A stretch of DNA of 64,000 bases from CAZOVK01 sp964583165 (GCA_964583165.1 CAZOVK010000004.1:1-64000); one strand, 5' to 3'. Positions 7,734 to 17,346 are shown, counted from the first letter of the stretch. Notes: generated from the letters alone by a model not told the origin. Numbers and translations are program-made.

Positions 7734-9653
7734 TTACTCCATGTAAGCGTAGAGCAGTGCTTGCGGAAGAGCCGCCAATGAATTGTTCTGGAAGTTCTTC
7801 AACCTTGGCGTAAAGAAGTCATAATAATCGGGTGAGTAAATAGCAACACGCGGTTGCAGATAGTTCCAGCGCACTTGGAAGTCAACGAAGTTCTTGACAT
7901 AGGTTTCTTCGTCGCCCGGCTCTGTTTTCAGAATCTTGACCGCAAGGTTATAAAGCTCTTCGTCAACCATATAGCTGCCGTTGTAGCCTTGGTCAAGCAA
8001 TTTCTGGTCCATAGTGTACTCTTGTGTTTGGTTGAACGCGCCAGCGCCGAAGCCTAAGCCCGAAGCGATGATGTGATAAGTGGGTTCAAGCTCGCGATAG
8101 ATATATTGCAAGCAAACAGACCATTCGAGCTTGCTGAACTCGAAAGCCATACCGATTTGTGGGAAGTTTTCGGCCGCCATAGCGAAAGCGATTTCACAGA
8201 ATACAGAGGTCGGCGTGCCGACAGCCTTTACGCGGCATTCCATGAGCGAACCGTCGTCTAACTTTTTGTAACGCACCTCGTCAGTGCCCTTTTTGAACTC
8301 GCCGCCGTCTTTGTTATAAATCCAGCCGCCGTCGATAAGGGCTTGTTCTGCTGCGTCTAAGCTGTAGTTGTAGGGGTTAAGCTTGGTTTCAAGCACGTCA
8401 GCCGATTCAGTGTACATCCAAAGAGCCGATGTGTAGTAACCGTTGACCATAGAGCCAAAGCCCTGAGTCATCTGTTGGCTTAATTCCTCGCGGTTAAGCG
8501 CGTAACAAATAGCCTGACGGACTTCTACAAACTGTGTTGGGCCAAAGTCGCAACGCGTCAAGAAACCTTGAACGGTCGTGCTGGGGTAACCGCAATAGTC
8601 CAATGTGCCCTCATCTACGTCATCCATGAGCGCGTTAATGTCTGTGCCCTTGCCGACTGTGTTAACCATGTCAATCGCGCCTGTACGTAATTCGTCTGTA
8701 TACGTGGCGCCGTAAACGTCCTTAAATATGACCTCGGCTATTTCGGGCTTCTGACCCTCATAGTTACCGGGGTAATTCGGGTTTACTTTACAAACGGCTA
8801 TCTTCGCGTTAGCATCCCACGATACAAACTGGTAGGCCGCGCACGAATATGTAGGAGTATAGCGTTCTTTCTTAATATAGCTCTCAATGTCGGCGAGTTT
8901 AAGCGGTTTGTTGAAGCTTGCGCCTTCTTCGCTGTCAACTATACTGAAAGAACCATCTGTCCAGTGACCTAATGGCAACGGGAAGACTCTTTCAAGAAAT
9001 CGGAACTGCTCAAAGTCGGGGAATTTATCGGCTAAAACCGTTATCGAGAAATTATAGTCGTCCAACAGGCGTATGCCTGCGAATTTTTCTGAAGTACCTT
9101 CGCTGTATTCTTTATAGCCGACATAGTCGCTACCAAGTGTAATGTAACCTCCGGCTTCACCGAATGCGGGGCTGTTGCAATAGAGAACACGCGCCACATA
9201 GTCGGCGGCTGTGATTGCCACGCCGTCACTGTATTTTAGACCTTCTTTGACTGTCATTGTGAAGGTTCTGCTGCCGTCAGCGTTTTCTGTTACTTCCATT
9301 TTGTCTATAACAGAGTCGTTGAGCTGATATTGACCGTTCATATCAATCTCGGTAATTTGGCAACCGCGTACCATCAAGCGGAACATGGTGGTGTCGTCAG
9401 AGCCAACGCCGAAATAGTCGTTGCCGCCGAAATCGCCCGTCATGCCTTGAAGCATACCGATTCGGATTGAGCCGGACGGTTCTTTCACGGGTTCGGCTGA
9501 GGGTGAGGGGGTCGGTGTAGCCGCGGGCGTTGTTGACTGTGCCGCGGGTGTCGCGCTGGCTGTGTTCGCCACGGGGCTTGATTGGGTATTACCGCTACAA
9601 GCCGTGAACAACAAACACAGAAGCAGTGAAAGTGCTAATACTTTCTTAAACAT
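7734..9653 (-). CDS. Peptide-type ABC transporter substrate-binding lipoprotein (family 5)
   Basis: This 639-residue lipoprotein has a signal peptide with lipobox LFTAC (Cys19), then a Ser/Thr/Pro/Ala-rich tether of about 40 residues, then the family 5 fold. Landmarks are TMTVKEGLKYSDGVAITAAD, the recruiting stretch VRQAICYALNREEL, and a C-terminal QVRWNYLQPR segment. It would be anchored on the outer face of the membrane and deliver a peptide or related ligand to the DppB/DppC pair. It is the first gene of its operon, with GGAGGT before the ATG. It is longer than many family members, mainly because of the tether and internal loops. The ligand is unknown. Confidence 0.95.
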   Translation of the reverse strand: MFKKVLALSLLLCLLFTACSGNTQSSPVANTASATPAAQSTTPAATPTPSPSAEPVKEPSGSIRIGMLQGMTGDFGGNDYFGVGSDDTTMFRLMVRGCQITEIDMNGQYQLNDSVIDKMEVTENADGSRTFTMTVKEGLKYSDGVAITAADYVARVLYCNSPAFGEAGGYITLGSDYVGYKEYSEGTSEKFAGIRLLDDYNFSITVLADKFPDFEQFRFLERVFPLPLGHWTDGSFSIVDSEEGASFNKPLKLADIESYIKKERYTPTYSCAAYQFVSWDANAKIAVCKVNPNYPGNYEGQKPEIAEVIFKDVYGATYTDELRTGAIDMVNTVGKGTDINALMDDVDEGTLDYCGYPSTTVQGFLTRCDFGPTQFVEVRQAICYALNREELSQQMTQGFGSMVNGYYTSALWMYTESADVLETKLNPYNYSLDAAEQALIDGGWIYNKDGGEFKKGTDEVRYKKLDDGSLMECRVKAVGTPTSVFCEIAFAMAAENFPQIGMAFEFSKLEWSVCLQYIYRELEPTYHIIASGLGFGAGAFNQTQEYTMDQKLLDQGYNGSYMVDEELYNLAVKILKTEPGDEETYVKNFVDFQVRWNYLQPRVAIYSPDYYDFFTPRLKNFQNNSLAALPQALLYAYME

Positions 9654-9760
9654 TTCTCTACCTCCACTCGTTTTTTTATTCGGGAATCTTAAAAATCCCC
9701 TTATATACTAACTATGACAGATAGCCCAGACTATGCGCCATTTTATTAGTATTATCTAGC

Positions 9761-9789
9761 ACATTACCACATTTTGCCAATCATGTCAA
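9761..9789 (-). promoter_or_regulatory. Promoter of the RCC1-permease importer operon
   Basis: TTGACA (9784-9789) and TAATGT (9761-9766) are separated by 17 bases on the minus strand. An overlapping alternative is TTGGCA (9775-9780) with GATAAT (9751-9756) at 18 bases. A palindrome GTACA-G-TGTAC (9808-9818) lies upstream, between this promoter and that of the U32 gene. Confidence 0.55.
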
Positions 9790-9845
9790 TGACTTTTTGT
9801 GGCTTTTGTACAGTGTACGGAGGGTTAGTGATATGCGGGTTTTGG

Positions 9846-9874
9846 TTGTCGTATAGCGGAAAATGTGTTATATT
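9846..9874 (+). promoter_or_regulatory. Promoter of the U32-M20-AEC operon
   Basis: TTGTCG (9846-9851), a 17-base spacer and TATATT (9869-9874), with TG one base upstream (extended -10). Transcription should begin near 9881. This excludes the earlier in-frame start codons and supports translation from 9910. Confidence 0.65.
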
Positions 9875-9909
9875 GTATGTATGCCAAATTGTTAGGCGGT
9901 ATTTTTAGT

Positions 9910-12018
9910 ATGAATAACGAACGAATAAAGCCCGAGATTCTGAGCCCAGCCGGTTCATTGGAGGGCATTTACGCGGCGGCAGCGGCGGGCGCTGACGCGA
10001 TATACTTTGGCGGCGGCGATTTTAACGCGCGAAGAAACGCCAAAAATCTGACGAATGATGAAATAGAACTGGCTATACGTCATCTGAATTTGTGTGGCGT
10101 TAAGTCATATCTGACCGTCAATACGCTGTTATCAGACCGCGAATTGCGAGGGCTTCTGCCGTTTTTAGAGTTTTTGAATGACGCGGGCGCAAGTGCCGTG
10201 ATAGTGCAAGATTTAGGGGTTGCGCGGATAATTCGCAAAGCCTTTCCCGATATGCCCATGATTGGGTCAACACAGATGTCGATTATGAATCTCGACGGCG
10301 CGAAGCTGGCGAGGGAGTTGGGCTTTTCGCGCGTTGTTCTGGCTCGTGAACTGACGCTCGGGCAGATTGGGCATATAGCACAAAACGCGGGCATTGAAAC
10401 CGAGGTTTTCGCGCATGGCGCGCTTTGTATGTGCTATTCGGGGCAGTGTTATATGTCGGGGTTTATCGGCGGAAGAAGTGGGAATCGGGGGCTTTGCGCC
10501 CAACCGTGTCGCAAGCCGTATACTTACGGAGATTCGAAAATGAAGCCGCTTTTGAGCCTTAAAGACTTAAACCTTATTGACTACCTTGACGAAATCTCCC
10601 AAGCGGGGGTTACGAGTATCAAAATCGAGGGGCGCATGAAACGCCCTGAATATACGGCATTTGTCACTCATATCTACCGTCGGGCGATTGACAACAATCA
10701 ACCGCCCACTAATGAGGAAAGACGGAAACTCCACCTCTTGTTTTCGCGCGAGGGCTTCACCGACGGTTATTTGCGTGGGAAAAAAGGCGAAAAGATGTTC
10801 GGAACGCGAGAAGAGGGTGACAGCGCGGCTTTACAGGCTATCTATGACGAAGCGCGGGCGCTTTATGTTGACGTAAAGCCGAATATTCCGCTTGCGTTGA
10901 CGTTTCACGCATCAGCGGGGAAGCCGATACGGCTTGTTGCTTCTAGCCGCAATATAATAGTAGAAACTCATGGAGATACACCAGCCGTTGCGCTGAAGAA
11001 GGCTTCTACTGATGAGGAAATAAAAAAGAATCTGAGCAAAACGGGCGGCACATCATTTGTTGTTGAGTCAATGGACGTACAGCTTGACGAGGGCTTGAAT
11101 ATCCCGCTTTCAGGCATTAACAGTTTGCGCCGTGAAGCCATTTTGGAGTTAACGAAACATCTTTCAGCCGCTCCAATCAGGCGCAAGCAAGGTTATGACT
11201 TTTGGATTAGCTCTGAAAACCGTTCTAATACGCCCGAATATGTCTTTTCGTTCTTAAAGCGTGAACAGATAAGCCAAGAGATACTCGAAATGAACCCAGC
11301 AGCTGTTTATATACCCTTGCGTGAATTCGTGAAACACGCAAATTACTTCAAGAGCTTAATCAGGCGCGGTATCAACACAGTTGTAACACTTGACCGCATT
11401 ATTTCTGACGACGAATGGGTCGGCACGATTGAAAACCTCAAACGCGCCAAAGAATGCGGCGCAATGGAAGCACTCTGTACTAATCTGGGGCACATACGAG
11501 CCGTCAAAGATTTGGGGTATAATATACGCGGTGACTATTCGCTAAATATATTCAACAGCCAAGCCCTACGTATGATAAGTGAAATGGGTGTTGTGTGCCA
11601 GACACTCTCGCTTGAATCCCATTTCGCGCAGATACGCGACATTTCTAAGGTGTGCGACACGGAGTTGATTGTATACGGCAGGTTGCCGCTCATGATTACG
11701 GAGAATTGCGTTATGCGCGATTGTAAGAAGAGTGGCGGCGACTGTACGAATTGTACGGGGCTTCTCAAAGACAGCACGGGGCGTGAGTTTGTCGTTATTG
11801 GTGAGCCGAACCGCCGCAATACGATATACAACGCGGACATTCTATACCTTGGCGATAAGCGCGAACTGTTTGAGCGCATTGGCATAAGGTATGCGCGGTT
11901 GAATTTCACAACAGAGGACGCGCGGGAGTGTCTACAAATCGCACAGGCATATCTTGAAGGTAAGGCAGTCAAAATCGAAAACATAACGCGCGGGCTGTAT
12001 ACGCGCGGCGTTGAATAA
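9910..12018 (+). CDS. Peptidase U32 family protein (RlhA/YhbU-like) with DUF3656 region
   Basis: This 702-residue protein carries the U32 signature as E165-V-F-A-H-G then C173-M-C175, Y-S-G-Q-C180 and S183. Further cysteines follow in GLCAQPC. The N-terminal LSPAGSLEGIYAAAAAGADAIYFGG is a typical TIM-barrel start. The long C-terminal part, with paired cysteines (CKKSGGDCTNC), matches the DUF3656 extension. U32 proteins include RlhA, needed for 23S rRNA C2501 hydroxylation, the ubiquinone-hydroxylation proteins UbiU/UbiV, and reported collagenases. The conserved cysteines fit the iron-sulfur members. The first gene of an operon with an M20 peptidase. The start at 9910 fits the mapped promoter. 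Function among these options is open. Confidence 0.9.
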   Translation: MNNERIKPEILSPAGSLEGIYAAAAAGADAIYFGGGDFNARRNAKNLTNDEIELAIRHLNLCGVKSYLTVNTLLSDRELRGLLPFLEFLNDAGASAVIVQDLGVARIIRKAFPDMPMIGSTQMSIMNLDGAKLARELGFSRVVLARELTLGQIGHIAQNAGIETEVFAHGALCMCYSGQCYMSGFIGGRSGNRGLCAQPCRKPYTYGDSKMKPLLSLKDLNLIDYLDEISQAGVTSIKIEGRMKRPEYTAFVTHIYRRAIDNNQPPTNEERRKLHLLFSREGFTDGYLRGKKGEKMFGTREEGDSAALQAIYDEARALYVDVKPNIPLALTFHASAGKPIRLVASSRNIIVETHGDTPAVALKKASTDEEIKKNLSKTGGTSFVVESMDVQLDEGLNIPLSGINSLRREAILELTKHLSAAPIRRKQGYDFWISSENRSNTPEYVFSFLKREQISQEILEMNPAAVYIPLREFVKHANYFKSLIRRGINTVVTLDRIISDDEWVGTIENLKRAKECGAMEALCTNLGHIRAVKDLGYNIRGDYSLNIFNSQALRMISEMGVVCQTLSLESHFAQIRDISKVCDTELIVYGRLPLMITENCVMRDCKKSGGDCTNCTGLLKDSTGREFVVIGEPNRRNTIYNADILYLGDKRELFERIGIRYARLNFTTEDARECLQIAQAYLEGKAVKIENITRGLYTRGVE

Positions 12019-12038
12019 TAAAATGAAGGAGTTTTGAC

Positions 12039-13211
12039 ATGAGCAAGAACGATATAGCACAATATATCGATGCCCACAAACAAGAAATGCTCGATATGTT
12101 AGAGAAACTCGTGAACCTAGAGGGCTACTTGTCGGAGAAGGAGCACCTCACAAAGACGGCAACATTCATCAAAGAAGCGTTTGAAGAAACATGTATGGAG
12201 TGTTGGCTGGCCGACGCGGGTGAAGACGTCGCGCCATATGTTTGCGGTGTTCTGGGCAAGGAGCGCAAGGGCAAGCCGTTTGTTTTCACGGGGCATTTTG
12301 ACACGGTGTTCAAGAAGGGCACATATGGTGAGAACCCATTCAGGCGTGACAAAGAAAAGGTTTATGGCCCCGGTGTTGTTGACATGCGCGGAGGCATCAT
12401 TGTAGCGCTTTACGCTATCAAGGCGCTGAACGCTGTCGGCTACGACGCACGCCCGATTAAGATTTGTTTTGTGTCGGACGAAGAGGGCAAGCACCCTCGC
12501 ACACTGCGCCCGATACATATAATGGAAGAGATGATTGAAGGCGCGGTTTGTGGCTTCAATATGGAAACAGGGATTCCCGAGGGGGCATTATGCGTGGGGC
12601 GCAGCGCCGTCGTGAACGGTAACATCAAGGTCATTGGCAAGGCATCGCACGCTGGCGCGGCTTATTCAAACGGCATTAACGCGATTGTTGAGATGTCGCA
12701 TAAGATTGTTGAGTTGGTGAAGCTCACGAATCTTGAAAGGGGTACGACGGTCAGTTGTGACGTAATCAGCGGCGGTACGGTCGTTAATGCCGTGCCCGAT
12801 AAATGCACGCTGAATGTTGATATGCGTTTTGCGACAAATGACGAGATGGTGAATACAATCAAACGCGCCGAAGAAATCTGCAAGCAGGAGTTTGTAAGCG
12901 GCGCAATCACAGAATTTGAGTTTGAAGTCGTCATGCCGCCGTTCGAAACCACCCCGGAGGTCATGCGCTTCTTCGATTACGTGAAGCAGATTTCTGACGA
13001 GAACAGTTATGGCATCACGAAAAGCGCATTTCTGGGCGGCGGTTCTGACGCGTCACGTTACGGCAAGCACAATGTGCCCGTACTTTGCTCATGTGGAGTT
13101 GCAGGGTTGTATAACCACACGCCGCATGAATTCGCCTACATAGCGTCACTCTATGAACGCGCGGAGTTGGCGGCTATGGTGATAGAAAATTTGGATAGGT
13201 TTGAGGTCTAA
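12039..13211 (+). CDS. M20-family metallopeptidase (carboxypeptidase/deacylase-like)
   Basis: This 390-residue zinc enzyme shows the M20 metal ligands in order: H86 in FTGHFDTV, D115 in GPGVVDMRGG, the E148-E149 pair in SDEEG, and a C-terminal His in LYNHTPHEF. The dimerisation domain, with KASHAGAAYSNGINA, is present. Members cleave dipeptides, acyl-amino acids or folate-type glutamates; this one most resembles the glutamate-carboxypeptidase-like branch. AAGGAG lies nine bases before the ATG. Its position between a U32 protein and an amino-acid or organic-acid-type carrier suggests a role in using peptides or conjugated amino acids inside the cell. The substrate is inferred only by context. 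Confidence 0.92.
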   Translation: MSKNDIAQYIDAHKQEMLDMLEKLVNLEGYLSEKEHLTKTATFIKEAFEETCMECWLADAGEDVAPYVCGVLGKERKGKPFVFTGHFDTVFKKGTYGENPFRRDKEKVYGPGVVDMRGGIIVALYAIKALNAVGYDARPIKICFVSDEEGKHPRTLRPIHIMEEMIEGAVCGFNMETGIPEGALCVGRSAVVNGNIKVIGKASHAGAAYSNGINAIVEMSHKIVELVKLTNLERGTTVSCDVISGGTVVNAVPDKCTLNVDMRFATNDEMVNTIKRAEEICKQEFVSGAITEFEFEVVMPPFETTPEVMRFFDYVKQISDENSYGITKSAFLGGGSDASRYGKHNVPVLCSCGVAGLYNHTPHEFAYIASLYERAELAAMVIENLDRFEV

Positions 13212-13217
13212 CAATAC

Positions 13218-14135
13218 ATGGACATAATTGTACTGCTGTGTAAGCAGATTTTTGTAATGTTTATCTACATGTTCATCGGCGTCGCGCTCTTTAAGGCGAA
13301 GCTTTTGACCCGACAAGGCTCGGCTGAAATCGCGAAGTTATTGCTTTACGTGATTATGCCGCTGTCGTTGGGCAGGTCATTTCTGACAACTGCCACTGAT
13401 GAAATGCTCAAGGCGCTACTCATTTCTTTTGTGGCGGGTGTAGTTGTACTAGCGCTGTCTATTCTAACCGCAAGAACGATTTTCGGCAAGAAAAACATGA
13501 TGGAACACTTCTCAGCGGCATTCTCAAACGCGGGTTTTATCGGTATTCCGCTCATTCAAATGACTTTCGGGCAATCGGCTGTGTTCTATATCGCGTCATT
13601 CGCGGCTTTGCTGAATATTCTGCAATGGACTTACGGCGTTTTCATTATGACGGAGGACAAGAAACATATTTCATTCAAGAAAATCAGAACGAACCCCGTG
13701 GTTATCTCGGTGACAATTGGGTTGATTCTCTTCTTTCTGCCAATCGAACTGCCCGATTTAGCGGTTAGCACCATTGGCACGCTCGCTAATATGAATGGGC
13801 CTTTGGCTATGATTGTGTTGGGGGTTTATCTGGCCCAAACGCCGATACTTAGCATTATAACCGACAAGACCGCGTATGCTTGTGCGTTTGTGCGGCTCAT
13901 TTTCATTCCTGTTTTTACGGTGTTTGTGCTTTGGCTCGTACCGCGTGAGTATAATCTTATGAAACTGGCGATTCTCACGGCGGCGTCAGCGCCTGTCGGC
14001 TCGAATGTGGCCATCTTCGCGCAACTGTTTGACAAGGATTATACTCGCGCCGTCAAAGATGTGTGTTTGAGTACGCTGTTGTGTATTGTGACAATACCGC
14101 TCATTATCGCGTTTGCGGAGTTTATTTGGCGCTAA
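13218..14135 (+). CDS. AEC-family (auxin efflux carrier type) transporter
   Basis: This 305-residue membrane protein has about ten segments and the AEC pattern: an N-terminal FIYMFIGVALFKAKLLTRQG, then FSAAFSNAGFIGIPLIQ in segment 4, and a C-terminal TAASAPVGSNVAIFAQLF. AEC proteins move malate, other organic acids or amino-acid-like anions. The gene begins six bases after the M20 stop, with GAGG about ten bases upstream, and ends at a clear terminator. The pairing suggests that it handles a product or substrate of the peptidase, but this is inference. Confidence 0.88.
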   Translation: MDIIVLLCKQIFVMFIYMFIGVALFKAKLLTRQGSAEIAKLLLYVIMPLSLGRSFLTTATDEMLKALLISFVAGVVVLALSILTARTIFGKKNMMEHFSAAFSNAGFIGIPLIQMTFGQSAVFYIASFAALLNILQWTYGVFIMTEDKKHISFKKIRTNPVVISVTIGLILFFLPIELPDLAVSTIGTLANMNGPLAMIVLGVYLAQTPILSIITDKTAYACAFVRLIFIPVFTVFVLWLVPREYNLMKLAILTAASAPVGSNVAIFAQLFDKDYTRAVKDVCLSTLLCIVTIPLIIAFAEFIWR

Positions 14136-14141
14136 AAGAAA

Positions 14142-14172
14142 AAGGCTTCCATGCTTGAATCGTGGAAGCCTT
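14142..14172. terminator. Bidirectional terminator between AEC and AlkZ-like genes
   Basis: AAGGCTTCCA and TGGAAGCCTT form a 10-bp stem with an 11-base loop. A-rich sequence lies on the left and TCTTTGTT on the right. It separates convergent genes. Confidence 0.85.
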
Positions 14173-14177
14173 CTTTG

Positions 14178-15344
14178 TTATTCAACTATATTATCGCAAT
14201 CGTTGAAACGCGCAAGCCGCTTTATAGCCTTTTTAATCAAGCTTTTCTGCTTGCGGTTAGGTTTAGTGCCCGTTTCATACCAGATGTTTTTAACCATCAG
14301 AGTTTTGGTTTTGCTGTCGCGTATGGCCTCGATGCGCCCGATTATAGAATCACCCAGCAGAATCGGCAGGACATAGTAGCCAAACTTTCGTTCAGCCGCG
14401 GGCGTATAGATTTCCCACTTGTATTCAAAGCCGAAAAGTGCCTTTATGAGCTTTCTGTCCCAGAGCATACACTCTAAGGGGGCGAGAAATTCACATCGCA
14501 CTAAACCGCCGTCAGTTTCTGTTGTATTCTCCAGATAAACTAAATCAGAGGTTTTGCAAAACAACGCGTCTTTAACCCCCTCAACGCGTATTTCCGTTAT
14601 CGCGCCATCATTCAGCAATTCGGCGAATACCATGCGTCGGTTGTCTGCGTTCATGCCACGTATACCTAAAAACGCATCGGAAGCGCGGTTCCAGAGTATA
14701 CCCACAGCGCCGATTCGCCGTAAAACCTGCCACTTTATGCGCTCGAATTCAGTCGCAAAAGGGTAGGGCGTGTTCAATATCTCGGGCGGCACACAATTTT
14801 CGGCAAGGTCATAAAACTTAATATTGCCCTTCTTGTGATGTATCGCCAAATCCCCGCTAAGGTAGAACGCTTCGAGCGCCGCCCGCGCAAGCCTTGTGTC
14901 TGACCAGTACCAGCTAACGGTTTCTTCATAGTCCAAATCAGACGAACAGACCGCGCCGCGCTCGCTAATCTCCTGTTTAAGCCGCTCTGCAATGGCATAA
15001 ACTGCGTCCTTGCTCTTGATATTCTGGCGAAAGTGCTCGCGCTCATGCGCAAAACTTGGCCAATCACGCATATCCATGACTGACAGGTTCTTGTCAAAAT
15101 AATCGAACAAAACCCTATCGGTATAAAGCAATTCATCGAGATAAGCCTTGCGATAATCCGAAACATGAGCCAATAGGCTCAAATCAGGGCTTCTCCCGCA
15201 AGCATCCACGGGGTCATATTGTAAACAACCTATTCTATGTATGTACTCAAAAACGCCCTGCTTCCCCGAATAGGCATATGCCCCGTACAAACCGTTAATT
15301 TTGAGCATGAACCGCCGCGCTTCTTCTTTCGTCAGCGTAATCAT
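14178..15344 (-). CDS. Winged-helix DNA-binding protein of the AlkZ/YcaQ (HTH_42) family, probable DNA glycosylase
   Basis: This 388-residue protein belongs to the HTH_42 family, whose studied members AlkZ and YcaQ are glycosylases that unhook interstrand crosslinks. The family's glutamine-containing catalytic region appears as CLQYDPVDACGRSPDL near residues 40-55. The C-terminal hallmark KWEIYTPAAERKFGYYVLPI is present. The start ATG overlaps the stop of the upstream DUF6054 gene by one base (TAATGA), implying coupled translation. In place of the usual Q-x-D triad it shows Q-Y-D, which fits the family. Whether this member cuts crosslinks or simple alkylated bases is unknown. Confidence 0.85.
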   Translation of the reverse strand: MITLTKEEARRFMLKINGLYGAYAYSGKQGVFEYIHRIGCLQYDPVDACGRSPDLSLLAHVSDYRKAYLDELLYTDRVLFDYFDKNLSVMDMRDWPSFAHEREHFRQNIKSKDAVYAIAERLKQEISERGAVCSSDLDYEETVSWYWSDTRLARAALEAFYLSGDLAIHHKKGNIKFYDLAENCVPPEILNTPYPFATEFERIKWQVLRRIGAVGILWNRASDAFLGIRGMNADNRRMVFAELLNDGAITEIRVEGVKDALFCKTSDLVYLENTTETDGGLVRCEFLAPLECMLWDRKLIKALFGFEYKWEIYTPAAERKFGYYVLPILLGDSIIGRIEAIRDSKTKTLMVKNIWYETGTKPNRKQKSLIKKAIKRLARFNDCDNIVE

Positions 15345-15682
15345 TATCTTACGAAGCCCATAGGTTCAAGCAAACGCGCCACAGACTCGGCGAAGTCCTC
15401 GTCTGCGCCCCATGAGAATCTGAAAATCATACCTTGACCGCCACCTGTGCCAATCGCGTCAACGGTAACCATGCCATTGGCACCGGCGACAACGACAGTT
15501 AAGCTAGCGCGGTTAGATACGCGCATGTAATATTTCTCAAACACCATGACATAAGTCGGGTCGCCGCCTGTGTTGACAACCACGCTGTCAATGAGCGAAC
15601 ACATGCCGCCTCCCAAGCCCTCGTTAATTACACGCGCTATGTCGGGCGTCGTGCCGCGTCCACGTAAACTAATCTTTGCCAT
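15344..15682 (-). CDS. DUF6054 family protein
   Basis: This 112-residue soluble protein resembles the small Bacillota family DUF6054. The matching parts are a central VFEKYYMRVSNRASLTVVV strand pair, a glycine-rich GTGGGQGMIFRF and a closing DEDFAESVARLLEP. No signal or membrane segment is seen. The ribosome site is GAGGTGATTTT directly before the ATG. It overlaps the next gene by one base and lies nine bases after rsgA. The function is unknown, and the coupling to a DNA-repair-like gene is only positional. Confidence 0.7.
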   Translation of the reverse strand: MAKISLRGRGTTPDIARVINEGLGGGMCSLIDSVVVNTGGDPTYVMVFEKYYMRVSNRASLTVVVAGANGMVTVDAIGTGGGQGMIFRFSWGADEDFAESVARLLEPMGFVR

Positions 15683-15691
15683 AAAATCACC

Positions 15692-16669
15692 TCAATTAGA
15701 ATATCTGTGTTTCGGGTGGCGCTTTCGGCGCTCTGCCTCTTTTTCTAGCTTCTTATATTCGTTGAAACGTGCGCGTGAAAGCTTGCCTGTACGTATGGCG
15801 TTTGTGACGGCGCAATCGGGCTCGTTTGTATGTGTGCAGTCAGAGAAGCGGCATTCACCTGCAAGTTCGAGAATGTCGGCAAAGGTTTCGTTCACGCCTT
15901 CCTCTGCTTCCCAAAGCCCTATACTTCTCATACCAGGGGTATCGATGACGATTACGCCTGAATCGAGCAAATACAACTGTCTATGCGTCGTTGTATGCTT
16001 TCCGCGCCCATCGTCTTCGCGTATGCCGCCCGTTTTCATGAGTTCCTTACCCGCAAGCGCGTTTATGAGCGTCGATTTGCCAACGCCCGAAGAACCCAGA
16101 AATACCAACGTTTTGCGGGGTTCTAAAGCCGCTCGAAGTTCGTTCATGCCATAATCCGTCACGGTACTTATCGCAAAAACAGGCGCATCACCCGCGATTT
16201 CTCTTGTTTGCTCTAGTTCTGCCGAAAAATCTGTTTTTACATCAGCCTTGGTCAACACAATTATCGGCAACGCCCCTGTTTCGCGCGTTATCGCCAAATA
16301 CCTCACAATGCGGTTGACCTTGAAATTCTGGTTTAGTGATGTCAAAATTAGTACGTAGTCAAAATTAGCCGCCACTGCCTGCATACCCTTGCGAGGGTCT
16401 GGGTCTTGGCGCGTGAAAAATGTCTTGCGCGGTAGTGCTGAGTGAATGATTGAATCGCCACTATCATTCAACTGTGCCCTTACAAAATCTCCAACTGTGA
16501 TAAAATCTTTACAAGCTCCACGCAAGCGCGCAAGATACTCACCGTTTTCAGCAATGAGTTCATACCTGTCGCGATGAACCGCCGAAACACGAGCAGGCGC
16601 GAGCCTATCACCCGCGCCAAAATCCTCACTTAAAAATGTGTCGAAGCCGTAATCCGATAAATTCGGCAT
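15692..16669 (-). CDS. rsgA: Ribosome small subunit-dependent GTPase A (RsgA/YjeQ)
   Basis: This 325-residue late 30S assembly factor has an N-terminal OB fold (about 25-85), then the circularly permuted GTPase order: G4 LTKAD (139-143), G1 GSSGVGKST (192-200), G3 DTPG (243-246). A C-terminal zinc knuckle follows (C273, C278, H280, C286). The region between G1 and G3 includes GGIREDDGRGKHTTTH, the switch typical of the family. An N-terminal extension of about 20 residues precedes the OB fold. AAAGGGGGAAG lies before the ATG. All key residues are present. Confidence 0.97.
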   Translation of the reverse strand: MPNLSDYGFDTFLSEDFGAGDRLAPARVSAVHRDRYELIAENGEYLARLRGACKDFITVGDFVRAQLNDSGDSIIHSALPRKTFFTRQDPDPRKGMQAVAANFDYVLILTSLNQNFKVNRIVRYLAITRETGALPIIVLTKADVKTDFSAELEQTREIAGDAPVFAISTVTDYGMNELRAALEPRKTLVFLGSSGVGKSTLINALAGKELMKTGGIREDDGRGKHTTTHRQLYLLDSGVIVIDTPGMRSIGLWEAEEGVNETFADILELAGECRFSDCTHTNEPDCAVTNAIRTGKLSRARFNEYKKLEKEAERRKRHPKHRYSN

Positions 16670-16695
16670 CCGCTTCCCCCTTTGTAGGAAATCTA

Positions 16696-17346
16696 CTATT
16701 TATTGTTCTTGCGTTTAACAAACGCACCAAGTATCACCAATAGACCCAAAACAATCAGAATGCCCGCGCCCACATAACGTAACGAACCAAACGCCGCGAA
16801 CGCGCTGAACATATTCATGCTGGAAAGCCCGCCCAATACGAGCAATACAAGCCCAAGCTGTAACGACCATCTGCCGTGTGCGCCCTTGCCTATGAAATAG
16901 ACGGTCAAAAAACTAAACGCCATGCAAATCAGAAAGAATCCGCCGGACATATACGGGAAGAACAGAAAGTCCTTCAACATCAAGTACACGCCCATATATA
17001 ACAATATCGAAGCCGGGAATAACAACCCGCGCTTGTTCTTATCAAAGTAAAGCACGAAGAAAACCGCGCTGGGCACAATAAAGAACATAGCCACAAACCC
17101 ATTTACACTGAGCGCCCCGCCAAACATGCCATCGAGTATGCGCACGGCCCCAAAATAGGTCAGATACGCGCCTATTATGAGCGAGAAACTCATTTTCTTC
17201 GTCACATACAACAACAAACATGCGCCACCCGCCGCCGTTATCAACACATCAAACAAACTAAACGGCGCAATATTTACAAATATCGCGAAAACCCCGATTA
17301 TACAAATGATTATCCCTATAAGCATCTGATTTTTTCTATTGTCCAT
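16696..17346 (-). CDS. Multi-pass membrane protein, LiaF/DUF5668-like, unknown function
   Basis: This 216-residue protein is almost entirely hydrophobic, with about seven membrane segments. It begins MDNRKNQMLIGIIICIIGVF, which resembles the short repeated membrane units of LiaI/LiaF-type envelope-stress proteins, but no C-terminal LiaF soluble domain is present. The start was placed at 17346 because GGGGAGGAAT lies just upstream; a 15-codon extension lacks such a site. Its own weak promoter is suggested upstream, separating it from spoIVFB. The last residues, VKRKNNK, form a basic cytoplasmic tail. Function is not known. Confidence 0.7.
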   Translation of the reverse strand: MDNRKNQMLIGIIICIIGVFAIFVNIAPFSLFDVLITAAGGACLLLYVTKKMSFSLIIGAYLTYFGAVRILDGMFGGALSVNGFVAMFFIVPSAVFFVLYFDKNKRGLLFPASILLYMGVYLMLKDFLFFPYMSGGFFLICMAFSFLTVYFIGKGAHGRWSLQLGLVLLVLGGLSSMNMFSAFAAFGSLRYVGAGILIVLGLLVILGAFVKRKNNK

